Assembly: GCA_005885165.1 (NCBI GenBank)
Contig: VAXR01000106.1
Coordinates: 6,894 to 13,600, forward strand
Direction of reading: 5' to 3'
DNA: 6,707 nt
From: Actinomycetota bacterium
GTDB lineage: Bacteria; Actinomycetota; Thermoleophilia; Solirubrobacterales; Thermoleophilaceae
Positions within the stretch are counted from its first letter, which is position 1, and each line of letters starts with the position of its first letter. The notes under the pieces were generated by a model, which saw only the letters and a list, made by a program, of their open reading frames with translations, did not search any database and had not been told where the DNA came from. The translations under genes and the position numbers were made by a program. This document shows positions 1 to 6,707 of the stretch, piece by piece.

Positions 1-375
1 CTTGAGGAACGGGAGGTCGATCCAACGCTTCGAGCCCCGCGTGGCCGTGCCGAGCGCGAGCGTCAGCAGGATCAGCCCGATCGTCATCCCGTATATGCCG
101 AGCTTCCACTCCCGCAGGCGGGAGTAGTCGAAGCGCGCCAGGACCAGCATCAGGACCAGCCCCACGGCCCCGTAGGCCGCCTGTCGGACCAGGTAGTAGT
201 CCGGGTTGCCGGGGATGTCGCCGTGGGTCGCCGTGCCCACCACGTACACGCCGCACGCGATCAGGCCGATCCCCGCCAGCAGCAGCAGGGGATCGAGCTG
301 GAGGAACGGCGACGCGAGGATGCGCTGCTCTGTCTCCTGGAAGCGCTTGATCTGCGAGCCCAGCGCTGCACTCAT
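1..375 (-). CDS. rodA: Peptidoglycan glycosyltransferase RodA (SEDS family), N-terminal part
   Basis: RodA is the SEDS-family membrane glycosyltransferase that polymerises lipid II into glycan strands during side-wall elongation, working with PBP2. Only the first 125 codons are present; the frame is open at the left edge. After a cytoplasmic N-terminus (residues 1-28) I see hydrophobic segments at about 30-48, 65-82 and 94-110. The GSKRWI motif at 114-119 is typical of the region after the third helix of RodA/FtsW proteins. The ATG at 375 is the first possible start in this frame, because an in-frame TAG lies 12 bases upstream (385-387). That TAG sits in TAGGT, the only weak ribosome-binding-site-like sequence nearby. 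The gene follows mrdA after 74 bases, as the last visible gene of the mre operon. FtsW is the main alternative, but the mreBCD-mrdA context favours RodA. The catalytic parts of the protein are outside the window. Confidence 0.93.
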   Translation of the reverse strand, partial: MSAALGSQIKRFQETEQRILASPFLQLDPLLLLAGIGLIACGVYVVGTATHGDIPGNPDYYLVRQAAYGAVGLVLMLVLARFDYSRLREWKLGIYGMTIGLILLTLALGTATRGSKRWIDLPFLK

Positions 376-384
376 GCCGGAAAC

Positions 385-438
385 CTAGCTCGCATGCCCG
401 CCGTGGGGGCGTCCGCGGGTCGTATTTTGCGGGGACAT
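385..438 (-). CDS. Possible 17-codon leader ORF between mrdA and rodA
   Basis: A short ORF starts with ATG at 438 and ends with TAG at 385-387, giving MSPQNTTRGRPHGGHAS. It has a better ribosome site than rodA itself: GGAG lies eight bases before the ATG and overlaps the mrdA stop codon (TAGGAG). It is in the same frame as rodA, and its stop is four codons before the rodA ATG. It could be a translated coupling peptide, the remnant of an older and longer RodA N-terminus closed by a nonsense change, or chance. Nothing in the peptide suggests a function of its own, so the call rests only on the start signals and position. Confidence 0.25.
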   Translation of the reverse strand: MSPQNTTRGRPHGGHAS

Positions 439-449
439 CGACCTGTCTC

Positions 450-2324
450 CTACCCGTATGGGTTCACTCCGGCCGTGGAGCCCTTCGACCCGCCCTTGTC
501 CTTGATCCCGAACAGGACGGACATGATCTTGCGAACGGCCGGAGCGGCGGTCTCGACGCCGAACCCGCCCTGCTCGAAGGTCGTCACCACCACGTAGCGC
601 GGGTTGGGGTAGGGCGCCAGGCCGGCGTACCACGACTGGTCGTTCTGGCCGGTGCGCTGGGCGGTACCCGTCTTGCCGGCGAACGGGATCGGGAAGTCCT
701 TGAAGACGGGGTACGACGTGCCGCCGGGCGACTGCGCGGCCATGTGCAGGCCGTCGAGGATCGCCTGGCGGTTCCCCGGATCGATGTTCAGCCTGCGGCG
801 CGGCGGGTCCTGGAACTCCTGGATCACCCGCCCGTCGACGTCCTCCACGCGCTCGCCCAGGTGCGGCTTCACCACGTAGCCGCCGTTCGCGAGCGTCGCG
901 TACGCCACGGCGAGCTGCAGCGGGCTCACCCCAACGTCTCCCTGCCCGACGGCCAGGTTGATGTTGTCGCCCACCGACCAGGGGCGGTCGGTCAGGTGCT
1001 TGCGGTACAGCCGGTTGCGCCATTCGGGGCTCGGGACGAGCCCGGGTCCCTCGCCGCCGACGTCGATGCCGGTGCGGTGGCCAAGCCCGAAGTCGTGCGC
1101 CCAGCGCTGCAGGCCGTGGCCGTCGCCGGCGCTGTTCAGCTCCAGGCCGAGCCGGTAGAAGAACACGTCGCTCGAGACCCTCAGCGCGTCCCGCAGCGCC
1201 AGCGCGCCGTTCACCGCGCCGCCGGCGTTCTTGAAGACCGTCCCCCCGACGTTCAGCGAGCCGCCGTCGTACTCGACGGTCCCGGGGGTGATTAGCCCGC
1301 CCTGGAGGGCGGCGGTGGCGGTGATGAGCTTGAAGGTGGACCCCGTCGGGTACGCCGACTGGGTCGCGCGGTCGAAGAGCGGGGCGCCGTTCGTGGGATC
1401 CGACAGCCGGCGAAGGTCGGACTCCTTGATCGTCTTCGAGAACACGTTCGGGTCGAACGACGGTGCGCTTCCGAGCCCGAGCACCTCGCCCGTCTTCACG
1501 TCCATCGCCACGAACGCGGCCTTCCACCCCGCGATCGCCTGCTGGCCGGTCTGCTGAACGTTGTAATCGACCGACAGCCTCAGCTGGTCGCCCGGCTGCG
1601 GCGGCCGCGTGGCGAGCTGTGCGCGGAAGTCGCCGCGGGCGTCCACCTGCACGCGGTTGGCGCCGTCGCGCCCGCGCAGGTAGCGGTCGTACGCGTACTC
1701 GACCCCCGACTGCCCGACGCGGTCGCCCTGCGGCACGCCCAGGTAGCGCTTCTGCTTGAGCTCGGGCGCGTTGATCTGCCCCACTGTCCCGAACAGATGC
1801 GCCCCGACCTCGCGGTGCGGGTACTTGCGCAGGGCCACCTGCTCGACGTCCACGCCGGGATAGCGGTCCTGGTTCTCGAGGATGTAGCTGTAGACGGGCC
1901 CGGGAACGTCCTGCTTGACGGTCGCCGGAGAGAACGGCAGCACCTTGAGCTGCTTAGTCACGTTCTTGGCGATCGACGTCGGGTCCATGCCGAGGACCTG
2001 ACCAAGACCGTCGAACAGCTTCTTGCGCTTCTTCTTGCCCCTGGGGAGCTTGTCCGGCGTCACCACCACCGCGTAGCCCGAGCGGTTGTCGACCAGGACC
2101 TTGCCGGTGCGGTCGACGATCCGCCCGCGCGGCGCCTGGACGTTGATATCGCGCACGCGGTTGTTGTTCGCTTCCGTGCGGTAGCGGTCGCCGGAGAGGA
2201 CCTGGAGGTACCACAGCCGGAAGAAGACGATCCCGAACAGAATGAGGGCGACGCCGCCGATGATCGCCACGCGAAGGGCGAGCTGAGGCGTGATGGGCGG
2301 GCGAGTCTCGCGATCGAGATACAC
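450..2324 (-). CDS. mrdA: Penicillin-binding protein 2 (class B transpeptidase of the Rod complex)
   Basis: This is the D,D-transpeptidase that crosslinks the glycan made by RodA during cell elongation. The protein has 624 residues, usual for PBP2. One N-terminal membrane anchor lies at about 17-38, after a short cytoplasmic tail. A PBP dimerisation (pedestal) domain follows, including the QAPRGRIVDRTG segment at 63-74, and the transpeptidase domain starts near 265. All three active-site motifs are present: STFK with nucleophile S329 and K332, SSD at 384-386 (an S-x-D form of S-x-N), and KTG at 551-553. A lysine-rich patch (KKKRKK, 97-102) sits in the pedestal region, and the last 15 or so residues are Gly/Ser-rich. 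The start is GTG at 2324, fixed by an in-frame TAG six bases upstream; a purine-rich GAGGGGAAGGGG lies ahead of it. It is 46 bases after mreD. FtsI is unlikely given the rodA and mre neighbours. Confidence 0.96.
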   Translation of the reverse strand: MYLDRETRPPITPQLALRVAIIGGVALILFGIVFFRLWYLQVLSGDRYRTEANNNRVRDINVQAPRGRIVDRTGKVLVDNRSGYAVVVTPDKLPRGKKKRKKLFDGLGQVLGMDPTSIAKNVTKQLKVLPFSPATVKQDVPGPVYSYILENQDRYPGVDVEQVALRKYPHREVGAHLFGTVGQINAPELKQKRYLGVPQGDRVGQSGVEYAYDRYLRGRDGANRVQVDARGDFRAQLATRPPQPGDQLRLSVDYNVQQTGQQAIAGWKAAFVAMDVKTGEVLGLGSAPSFDPNVFSKTIKESDLRRLSDPTNGAPLFDRATQSAYPTGSTFKLITATAALQGGLITPGTVEYDGGSLNVGGTVFKNAGGAVNGALALRDALRVSSDVFFYRLGLELNSAGDGHGLQRWAHDFGLGHRTGIDVGGEGPGLVPSPEWRNRLYRKHLTDRPWSVGDNINLAVGQGDVGVSPLQLAVAYATLANGGYVVKPHLGERVEDVDGRVIQEFQDPPRRRLNIDPGNRQAILDGLHMAAQSPGGTSYPVFKDFPIPFAGKTGTAQRTGQNDQSWYAGLAPYPNPRYVVVTTFEQGGFGVETAAPAVRKIMSVLFGIKDKGGSKGSTAGVNPYG

Positions 2325-2370
2325 CGGCTAGTGGCCCCTTCCCCTCGGCCGAACGCTCGTCGGTCGCACT

Positions 2371-2946
2371 CTAGACCTCCAGTCCCCGGAGGCCAATAGG
2401 GCCGGTCTCGCGCGTGTGCGCGCGGCGCCGGCGGCCGGCGGGTTGGGCGAGCAGCACGGGACGGATCACGCGCCGGACCAGGCCGAAGATCGGGACCGCG
2501 ACGATCGCGTTCAGGATGGTGGTGACCAGGGTGTCGCGGAGGACGAGGGCGCTGATCGACGGCGCCGTCTCCAGCATGAAGCTGACCGCGGCGAAGGCCG
2601 TGAGGTATCCGGCGGTGGCGGCCGCCCCCACCGGGATGGCGATCAGGCCGTGCGCGGGATCTCTCAGCTCGCCGTACCGGCCCACCCCGTAGCCGACCGC
2701 CGAGAGGACCAGCGACGAGGAGCCCAGGTTCTGCCCCAGGGCGAGATCCAGCAGCAGCCCCACGAAGAAGCCGGTGACCGCGCCCGGGACGCTGCCGGCC
2801 CACAGCGCAACGGCGGCCACGATCAGCGGCGTGAGGTCCGGCGACGCTCCGAGCACGTGGAACTGCGAGAGCCCGGAGATCTGGATCACCACTCCGAGGA
2901 GGACCAGCAGGCCGGTGCGGAAGATGCTTCCGCCGGTGACGATCAC
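2371..2946 (-). CDS. mreD: Rod shape-determining membrane protein MreD
   Basis: MreD is the small integral membrane subunit of the Rod complex and partners MreC. The 191-residue protein is mostly hydrophobic, with likely membrane segments at about 8-26, 36-50, 54-71, 100-123 and 137-157, and ends in a basic tail containing GRRRR at 171-175. The stretch G-F-F-V-G-L-L-L-D-L near 59-68, followed by GQNLG, matches the conserved MreD pattern of glycines around an Asp within a membrane segment. The start is a GTG whose bases overlap the mreC stop codon (GTGA), so translation is probably coupled to mreC. MreD proteins diverge strongly in sequence; the assignment relies on this motif, the topology and the position between mreC and mrdA. 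Confidence 0.93.
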   Translation of the reverse strand: MIVTGGSIFRTGLLVLLGVVIQISGLSQFHVLGASPDLTPLIVAAVALWAGSVPGAVTGFFVGLLLDLALGQNLGSSSLVLSAVGYGVGRYGELRDPAHGLIAIPVGAAATAGYLTAFAAVSFMLETAPSISALVLRDTLVTTILNAIVAVPIFGLVRRVIRPVLLAQPAGRRRRAHTRETGPIGLRGLEV

Positions 2947-3836
2947 GGGCCGACCCCGACGCTCGCGGCCTGGACGCCGGGGGGCCGAGCGGTCAGGACC
3001 TGCACGTAGTCGAACCGGCCGAAGTCGGCGTAAGCCTGGACGTGCACGCGTTGGTAGGTCTGGATCTCGCTCGGGTTCGCGGTGCGCACCCTGCCGATCG
3101 GAATCCCGCGCGGGAACAGGGGCTGGAGGCCGCTGGACTGGAATCCCGCCGTGACCACGGCCTGGCCCTTCTTGATCTGGCGGCCCTTCTGGATGAAGTC
3201 CAGCTGGAGGTCGCTCGGATCGCCGACCGCCGGCCGCAGGATCCCGCTCGAGCCGTCGGGCATGATCTGGGCCGACACCGCGCTCGAGGCGTCGGTGATC
3301 AGCGTGACCTGCGCCGTCCCGTGCGTCGCGGACTCGATCTTGCCCACGAGCCCGTCGCCGGTGACCACCGGCTGGTCGGGGTGGATCCCGTCGGACGAGC
3401 CCTTGTCGATCGAGATCGTGGAGTACCAGTCGGTGGGGGACCGCGCGATCACGCGCGCGGCGACCGGGTTGGTGCCCTGCGGGAACCCAGGCCGTCTCGG
3501 AAGCCCGACCATAGCCCGCAGCTGCTGGTTCTCGCGCAGAGCGCTCTGGGCGGCGGCGAGCTGGGCACGCGTAGCGGCGAGCTCCTTCTTCAGCTTCTTG
3601 TTCTGACCCTTTGCACCGAATGCGTCGCCCACCCAGTTGAAAAGATCGCTGAACGGCTTAAACGCCTTCGAAGCGCCGGACTCGACTGGCGCGAGCACCT
3701 GCTGGGCGCCGCGCTGCACCCCGTGCAGCACGCCTGACGGCGACTCGCCGAAGTAGGCCGTGAGCAGGATCAGCGACAGCCCGAGCAGCACGGCCAGCGC
3801 CGCCCGCCGCCTCCGGATGACCTTCTTGTCGTACAT
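2943..3836 (-). CDS. mreC: Rod shape-determining protein MreC
   Basis: MreC is the bitopic scaffold that links cytoplasmic MreB to PBP2 and RodA outside the membrane. The protein has 297 residues. A basic N-terminus (KKVIRRRR) precedes a single membrane helix at about 11-29. A coiled coil follows at about 78-108 (KLKKELAATRAQLAAAQ, then ENQQLRAMVGLP), then the two-barrel beta domain at about 122-285. Family motifs include DGLVGKI at 161-167 and FPRGIPIGRV at 241-250, the latter typical of the end of the second barrel. The ATG at 3836 is preceded by GAGGGGGG about twelve bases upstream. The gene lies 63 bases after mreB and overlaps mreD by four bases. Nothing appears truncated. The C-terminal tail after about 285 is short and unconserved in character. 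Confidence 0.96.
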   Translation of the reverse strand: MYDKKVIRRRRAALAVLLGLSLILLTAYFGESPSGVLHGVQRGAQQVLAPVESGASKAFKPFSDLFNWVGDAFGAKGQNKKLKKELAATRAQLAAAQSALRENQQLRAMVGLPRRPGFPQGTNPVAARVIARSPTDWYSTISIDKGSSDGIHPDQPVVTGDGLVGKIESATHGTAQVTLITDASSAVSAQIMPDGSSGILRPAVGDPSDLQLDFIQKGRQIKKGQAVVTAGFQSSGLQPLFPRGIPIGRVRTANPSEIQTYQRVHVQAYADFGRFDYVQVLTARPPGVQAASVGVGP

Positions 3837-3885
3837 GCCTCTGCGTCCCCCCTCGCGCTAGCAGATCGAGCGCGACGAAGGCATC

Positions 3886-3899
3886 AGATGACCGGTCAT

Positions 3900-3901
<2 letters not shown>
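3886..3901. repeat. Perfect 16-bp palindrome on the mreB stop codon
   Basis: The sequence AGATGACCGGTCATCT is its own reverse complement, and symmetry ends at both flanks. It covers the last two bases of the region read as the mreB TAG and extends into the 63-base mreB-mreC spacer. In RNA it could form a six-base-pair hairpin with a CCGG loop. No run of T follows on the minus strand, so it is not a standard intrinsic terminator. It may be an RNA processing or stability element, a protein site, or chance. Confidence 0.5.
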
Positions 3902-4949
<1,048 letters not shown>

Positions 4950-5020
4950 GGATGCAGAGCGTTCCAGGCCGCCACGACGGCAACCCCTCGGCCACGCCGG
5001 TCGCTCCGCGACAGGACGAC

Positions 5021-5042
5021 GCGCCCAGGCCGGCCTGGGCGC
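5021..5042. promoter_or_regulatory. Perfect 22-bp GC palindrome in the mreB leader (hairpin or operator)
   Basis: Two nine-base arms, GCGCCCAGG and its complement, flank a central CCGG, giving a gapless 22-bp palindrome about 70 bases upstream of the mreB start. In RNA it would form a nine-base-pair, mostly G-C stem with a tetraloop. No T-run follows in the minus direction, so a Rho-independent terminator for maf is possible only in the U-less form. Its position, four bases downstream of a TACACT hexamer at 5047-5052, would suit an operator overlapping a transcription start or a 5'-end mRNA hairpin. The symmetry is directly seen; the role is inferred. Confidence 0.5.
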
Positions 5043-5100
5043 CGAGAGTGTAACGAACGGATATTCGGCAATTTAGTGGTTGTGAGGGGTGTTGCAGGCG
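5043..5100 (-). promoter_or_regulatory. Candidate promoter region for the mre operon
   Basis: The stretch between the maf stop and the palindrome is much richer in A and T than anything else in the window. On the minus strand it contains two hexamers of the actinobacterial -10 type TANNNT: TAAATT at 5075-5070 and TACACT at 5052-5047. Neither has a good -35 box; CTGCAA lies 16 bases before the first and TAAATT 17 bases before the second. A short inverted pair, CGAA-N6-TTCG, lies between them. The 151-base gap is the longest spacer here, so a start of transcription for mreBCD-mrdA-rodA is reasonable, but the exact promoter is not resolved. Confidence 0.3.
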
Positions 5101-5712
5101 TCACGAGGATGGCTGCGCCCGCCGCATCCGCGCCAGATCCGGCGCCAGCCGCAGGAGCTCGGCGACCGGCAGGCCGACCACGTTCCAGAAGTCGCCCTCG
5201 ATCGACTCCACGAGGGCGGCTCCGTGGCCCTGGATCGCGTAAGCGCCGGCGCGATCGCGCCACTCCCCGCTGTCGAGGTACCAGGCGATCTCCGGCTCCT
5301 CGAGACGGCGAAAGCGAACCCGAGTGAGGGCGCTCCCCGTGCGCTCGTCCCCTCCCGGCGCGACCAGCGCGATCCCGCTCCACACCTCGTGGGTCCGGCC
5401 CGACAGGCGCCTCAGCATCATCTCGGCATCGGCCTCGTCGCCGGCCTTTCCGAACACCCTCCCGTCGAGGACGACCTCGGTGTCGACCCCAAGGACCCGC
5501 TCCTCGTCGGAGACACCCTCGTCCGGAACCGAGGCGGGCGCGACCGCCCGCGCCTTGCGCAGGGCGTTCTCCACCACTATCCGCCGCGGCTCGCCGCGCG
5601 TCTCCTCCTCGACGGCCGGCGTCGCGACGGTGAACTCGATTCCGAGCTGCTCGAGGATCGCCCGCCGCTGGGGCGAGCGCGAGGCGAGAACCAGGCGCTC
5701 GGGCACAGCCAC
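5101..5712 (-). CDS. maf: Maf-family nucleoside triphosphate pyrophosphatase
   Basis: Maf proteins hydrolyse NTPs, typically dTTP, UTP and CTP or modified forms, to the monophosphate and pyrophosphate in the cytoplasm. They are seen as house-cleaning enzymes and in Bacillus were linked to septum control. The 203-residue protein has the N-terminal LASRSPQRR signature at 9-17, the likely catalytic Asp in GVDTEV (D77), K89 in GRVFGKAGD, the GRTHEVWSG motif at 105-113, AGAYAIQGHG at 155-164 and the C-terminal GDFWNVVGLP at 173-182. This pattern suits the YhdE-type (dTTP/UTP) branch. The start is probably the GTG at 5712, which directly follows the ndk stop with no spacer; a second GTG two codons later is an alternative. 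No clear ribosome site is visible, so translation is likely coupled to ndk. Confidence 0.95.
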   Translation of the reverse strand: MAVPERLVLASRSPQRRAILEQLGIEFTVATPAVEEETRGEPRRIVVENALRKARAVAPASVPDEGVSDEERVLGVDTEVVLDGRVFGKAGDEADAEMMLRRLSGRTHEVWSGIALVAPGGDERTGSALTRVRFRRLEEPEIAWYLDSGEWRDRAGAYAIQGHGAALVESIEGDFWNVVGLPVAELLRLAPDLARMRRAQPSS

Positions 5713-6120
5713 TTAAGCCAGCTCTGGGAAGAAGAGCTCGATCTCCCGGCGGGCCGATTCCTCGGAGTCGGACCCGTGGACCAGGTTGGTCTGCACCTCG
5801 AGGCCGTAGTCGCCCCTGATCGAACCTGGTGCCGCCTCGAGCGGGTTCGTCGCGCCGATCACCTGCCGCGCTGCGGTGACCGCCTCGTAGCCCTCCACGA
5901 CCATCGCCACGAGCGGGCCGCCGGTGATGAACTCGACGAGGTCGCCGAAAAAGGGCTTGTCGCGGTGCTCGGCGTAGTGCCGCTCGGCCAGATCGCGCTC
6001 CACGACCATGCGCTTGAGCGCGACCAGCGCGAGCCCCTTGCGCTCGAAGCGTGCGATTGCCTCGCCCGTCAGCCTTCGTGCGAAGGCGTCCGGCTTCACC
6101 AGGATCAGCGTTCTTTCCAT
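5713..6120 (-). CDS. ndk: Nucleoside diphosphate kinase
   Basis: Ndk transfers the gamma phosphate from ATP to NDPs and dNDPs through a phosphohistidine intermediate, balancing the cytoplasmic nucleotide pools. The protein has 135 residues, the normal bacterial length. The catalytic histidine is H115 in the NLVHGSDS signature (112-119). Other active-site residues are present: K9 in LVKPDA, T91 in GATNP, R102 in SIRGDYG and N112. The KPFFGDLVEFITGGP block at 55-69 and the FFPEL end are also typical. The ATG at 6120 lies 18 bases after the zinc-ribbon gene. The leader is C-rich and has no recognisable Shine-Dalgarno sequence. The ndk-mreBCD neighbourhood is a known actinobacterial arrangement (Streptomyces has ndk next to mreB); the intervening maf is the difference here. 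Confidence 0.98.
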   Translation of the reverse strand: MERTLILVKPDAFARRLTGEAIARFERKGLALVALKRMVVERDLAERHYAEHRDKPFFGDLVEFITGGPLVAMVVEGYEAVTAARQVIGATNPLEAAPGSIRGDYGLEVQTNLVHGSDSEESARREIELFFPELA

Positions 6121-6138
6121 GCGCGGGTGGGCTGGGGT

Positions 6139-6707
6139 CTACGCGCGATCCGGGTCTTCGGCGCTCCGTGCCCCGGTGCGGCGTGCCGCCCGCTCCTCAT
6201 CGCGCGACGCCGATCCGTCCGACGCGGACTTGTCGGAGCTCGCGCGCGCTCGCGCCCCGGAAGGGCGCTCGCCGCGTTCGGGCGTACGTGCCGGCCGGTC
6301 GCCGCGCTCGGGGGCGCGCGCGGCGCGGCGGGCCGGACGCCGCCTCGCCCCGCCCTCGGCCTCCTCGCGGCGCGGCACCTCGGCCTCGCAGTAGGGGCAC
6401 AGCCGCCAGCGCGGGTCGAGCGGCCGACCGCACGATGCGCATGGCTCCTTGAGCTTGCGGGCGCAGCTCGGGCAGCGGAGGAACGTCTTCTCGACCTCGG
6501 CCCCGCACTTCGGGCACGTGGCCTGCTCGACCTGCGACAGCCGCGCCTCCGCCGCGGCGATCTCCAGCTCGCGCTCGCGCACGTCGTCCAGGTACTCGGG
6601 CGGCCGCACGATCGTGTAGACGATCGCGCCGACGAACGGGAAGAAGAGCGACCCGGCGGCGGCGCACGTCACCAGCATCTGGTCCTCTACCCGCCGGCGG
6701 GCGTCGG
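6139..6707 (-). CDS. Double zinc-ribbon membrane protein, 5' end probably outside the window
   Basis: The function is unknown. Numbering from the internal ATG at 6678, a hydrophobic segment at about 2-24 precedes RPPEYLDDVRERELEI and a charged helix to about 52. Two zinc ribbons follow: C55-x2-C58 with C69-x2-C72, and C80-x2-C83 with C94-x2-C97. The tail (101-179) is Arg/Ala/Glu/Ser-rich and probably disordered. The frame stays open upstream to the edge, reading DARRRVEDQ just before that ATG. As I recall, related actinobacterial proteins have an additional membrane helix followed by a similar DARRR segment, so the real start is probably beyond 6707. Against this, GAGG five bases before the ATG could be a ribosome site, which would give a complete 179-residue protein. 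The zinc ribbons may bind protein or nucleic acid, or be structural. Its stop is 18 bases before ndk, so they are probably cotranscribed. Confidence 0.8.
   Translation of the reverse strand, partial: DARRRVEDQMLVTCAAAGSLFFPFVGAIVYTIVRPPEYLDDVRERELEIAAAEARLSQVEQATCPKCGAEVEKTFLRCPSCARKLKEPCASCGRPLDPRWRLCPYCEAEVPRREEAEGGARRRPARRAARAPERGDRPARTPERGERPSGARARASSDKSASDGSASRDEERAARRTGARSAEDPDRA
6259..6318 (-). repeat. Two 30-bp tandem units coding for the R-x-PERG-x-RP-x repeat
   Basis: Two adjacent in-frame units encode RAPERGDRPA and RTPERGERPS, residues 121-140 of the zinc-ribbon protein counted from the ATG at 6678. Seven of ten residues are identical. The DNA units also resemble each other, so this looks like a short duplication within the low-complexity tail. 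The number of units may differ between related strains. Confidence 0.6.

Noticed and set aside
384..386. A frameshift or pseudogene reading of SxN as SSD in PBP2 (residue numbers 384-386)
   Set aside because: S-x-D at this position is a known form in elongation-type PBP2 proteins as I recall, and the rest of the domain is intact, so there is no reason to call the enzyme inactive.
385..1527. A 380-codon minus-strand ORF overlapping mrdA in another frame
   Set aside because: mrdA contains all three transpeptidase motifs in its own frame; this reading is an Arg/Gly-rich shadow. Only its last 17 codons, outside mrdA, are kept as a possible leader ORF.
2325..2370. A short stem (CCGA/TCGG) in the mreD-mrdA spacer as a terminator
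   Set aside because: The stem is only four base pairs and no T-run follows; the spacer is better explained as the mrdA ribosome-binding region.
1797..3737. Several plus-strand ORFs of about 200-230 codons opposite mrdA, mreD and mreC
   Set aside because: They are antisense to well-supported genes, have biased shadow-like composition and no recognisable domain.
4970..4985. A second small hairpin (GCCG/CGGC) between the palindrome and mreB
   Set aside because: Four base pairs in GC-rich DNA are expected by chance.

Overview
This GC-rich window is a run of conserved housekeeping genes, all read from the minus strand. The gene content, high GC, frequent GTG starts and gene order point to a rod-forming actinobacterium. 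The class Thermoleophilia (Solirubrobacterales or a relative) is my best guess, resting on protein character and remembered gene order rather than on a search.

In transcription order (right to left) there are two blocks. The first holds a double zinc-ribbon membrane protein whose 5' end probably lies beyond the window (6139-6707), nucleoside diphosphate kinase ndk (5713-6120) and the Maf-type nucleotide pyrophosphatase maf (5101-5712). These are packed with gaps of 18 and 0 bases. A 151-base gap follows. It holds an AT-rich patch with promoter-like hexamers and a perfect 22-bp palindrome, and is the only clear candidate for a new transcription start.

The second block is the rod-elongation (Rod complex) operon: mreB (3900-4949), mreC (2943-3836), mreD (2371-2946), the class B penicillin-binding protein 2 gene mrdA (450-2324) and rodA (1-375, cut by the left edge). 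MreB filaments orient the machine under the membrane. MreC and MreD connect it to the periplasmic side. RodA polymerises glycan from lipid II and PBP2 crosslinks it. All five are intact at their visible key motifs, except that rodA is truncated by the window.

No mobile element, CRISPR array, tRNA, rRNA or defence system is visible, and I found no undescribed multi-gene system. The points worth a second look lie in the spacers: the 22-bp palindrome in the mreB leader, a 16-bp palindrome on the mreB stop codon, and a well-placed 17-codon ORF between mrdA and rodA that is in frame with rodA but closed by a TAG just before its start.
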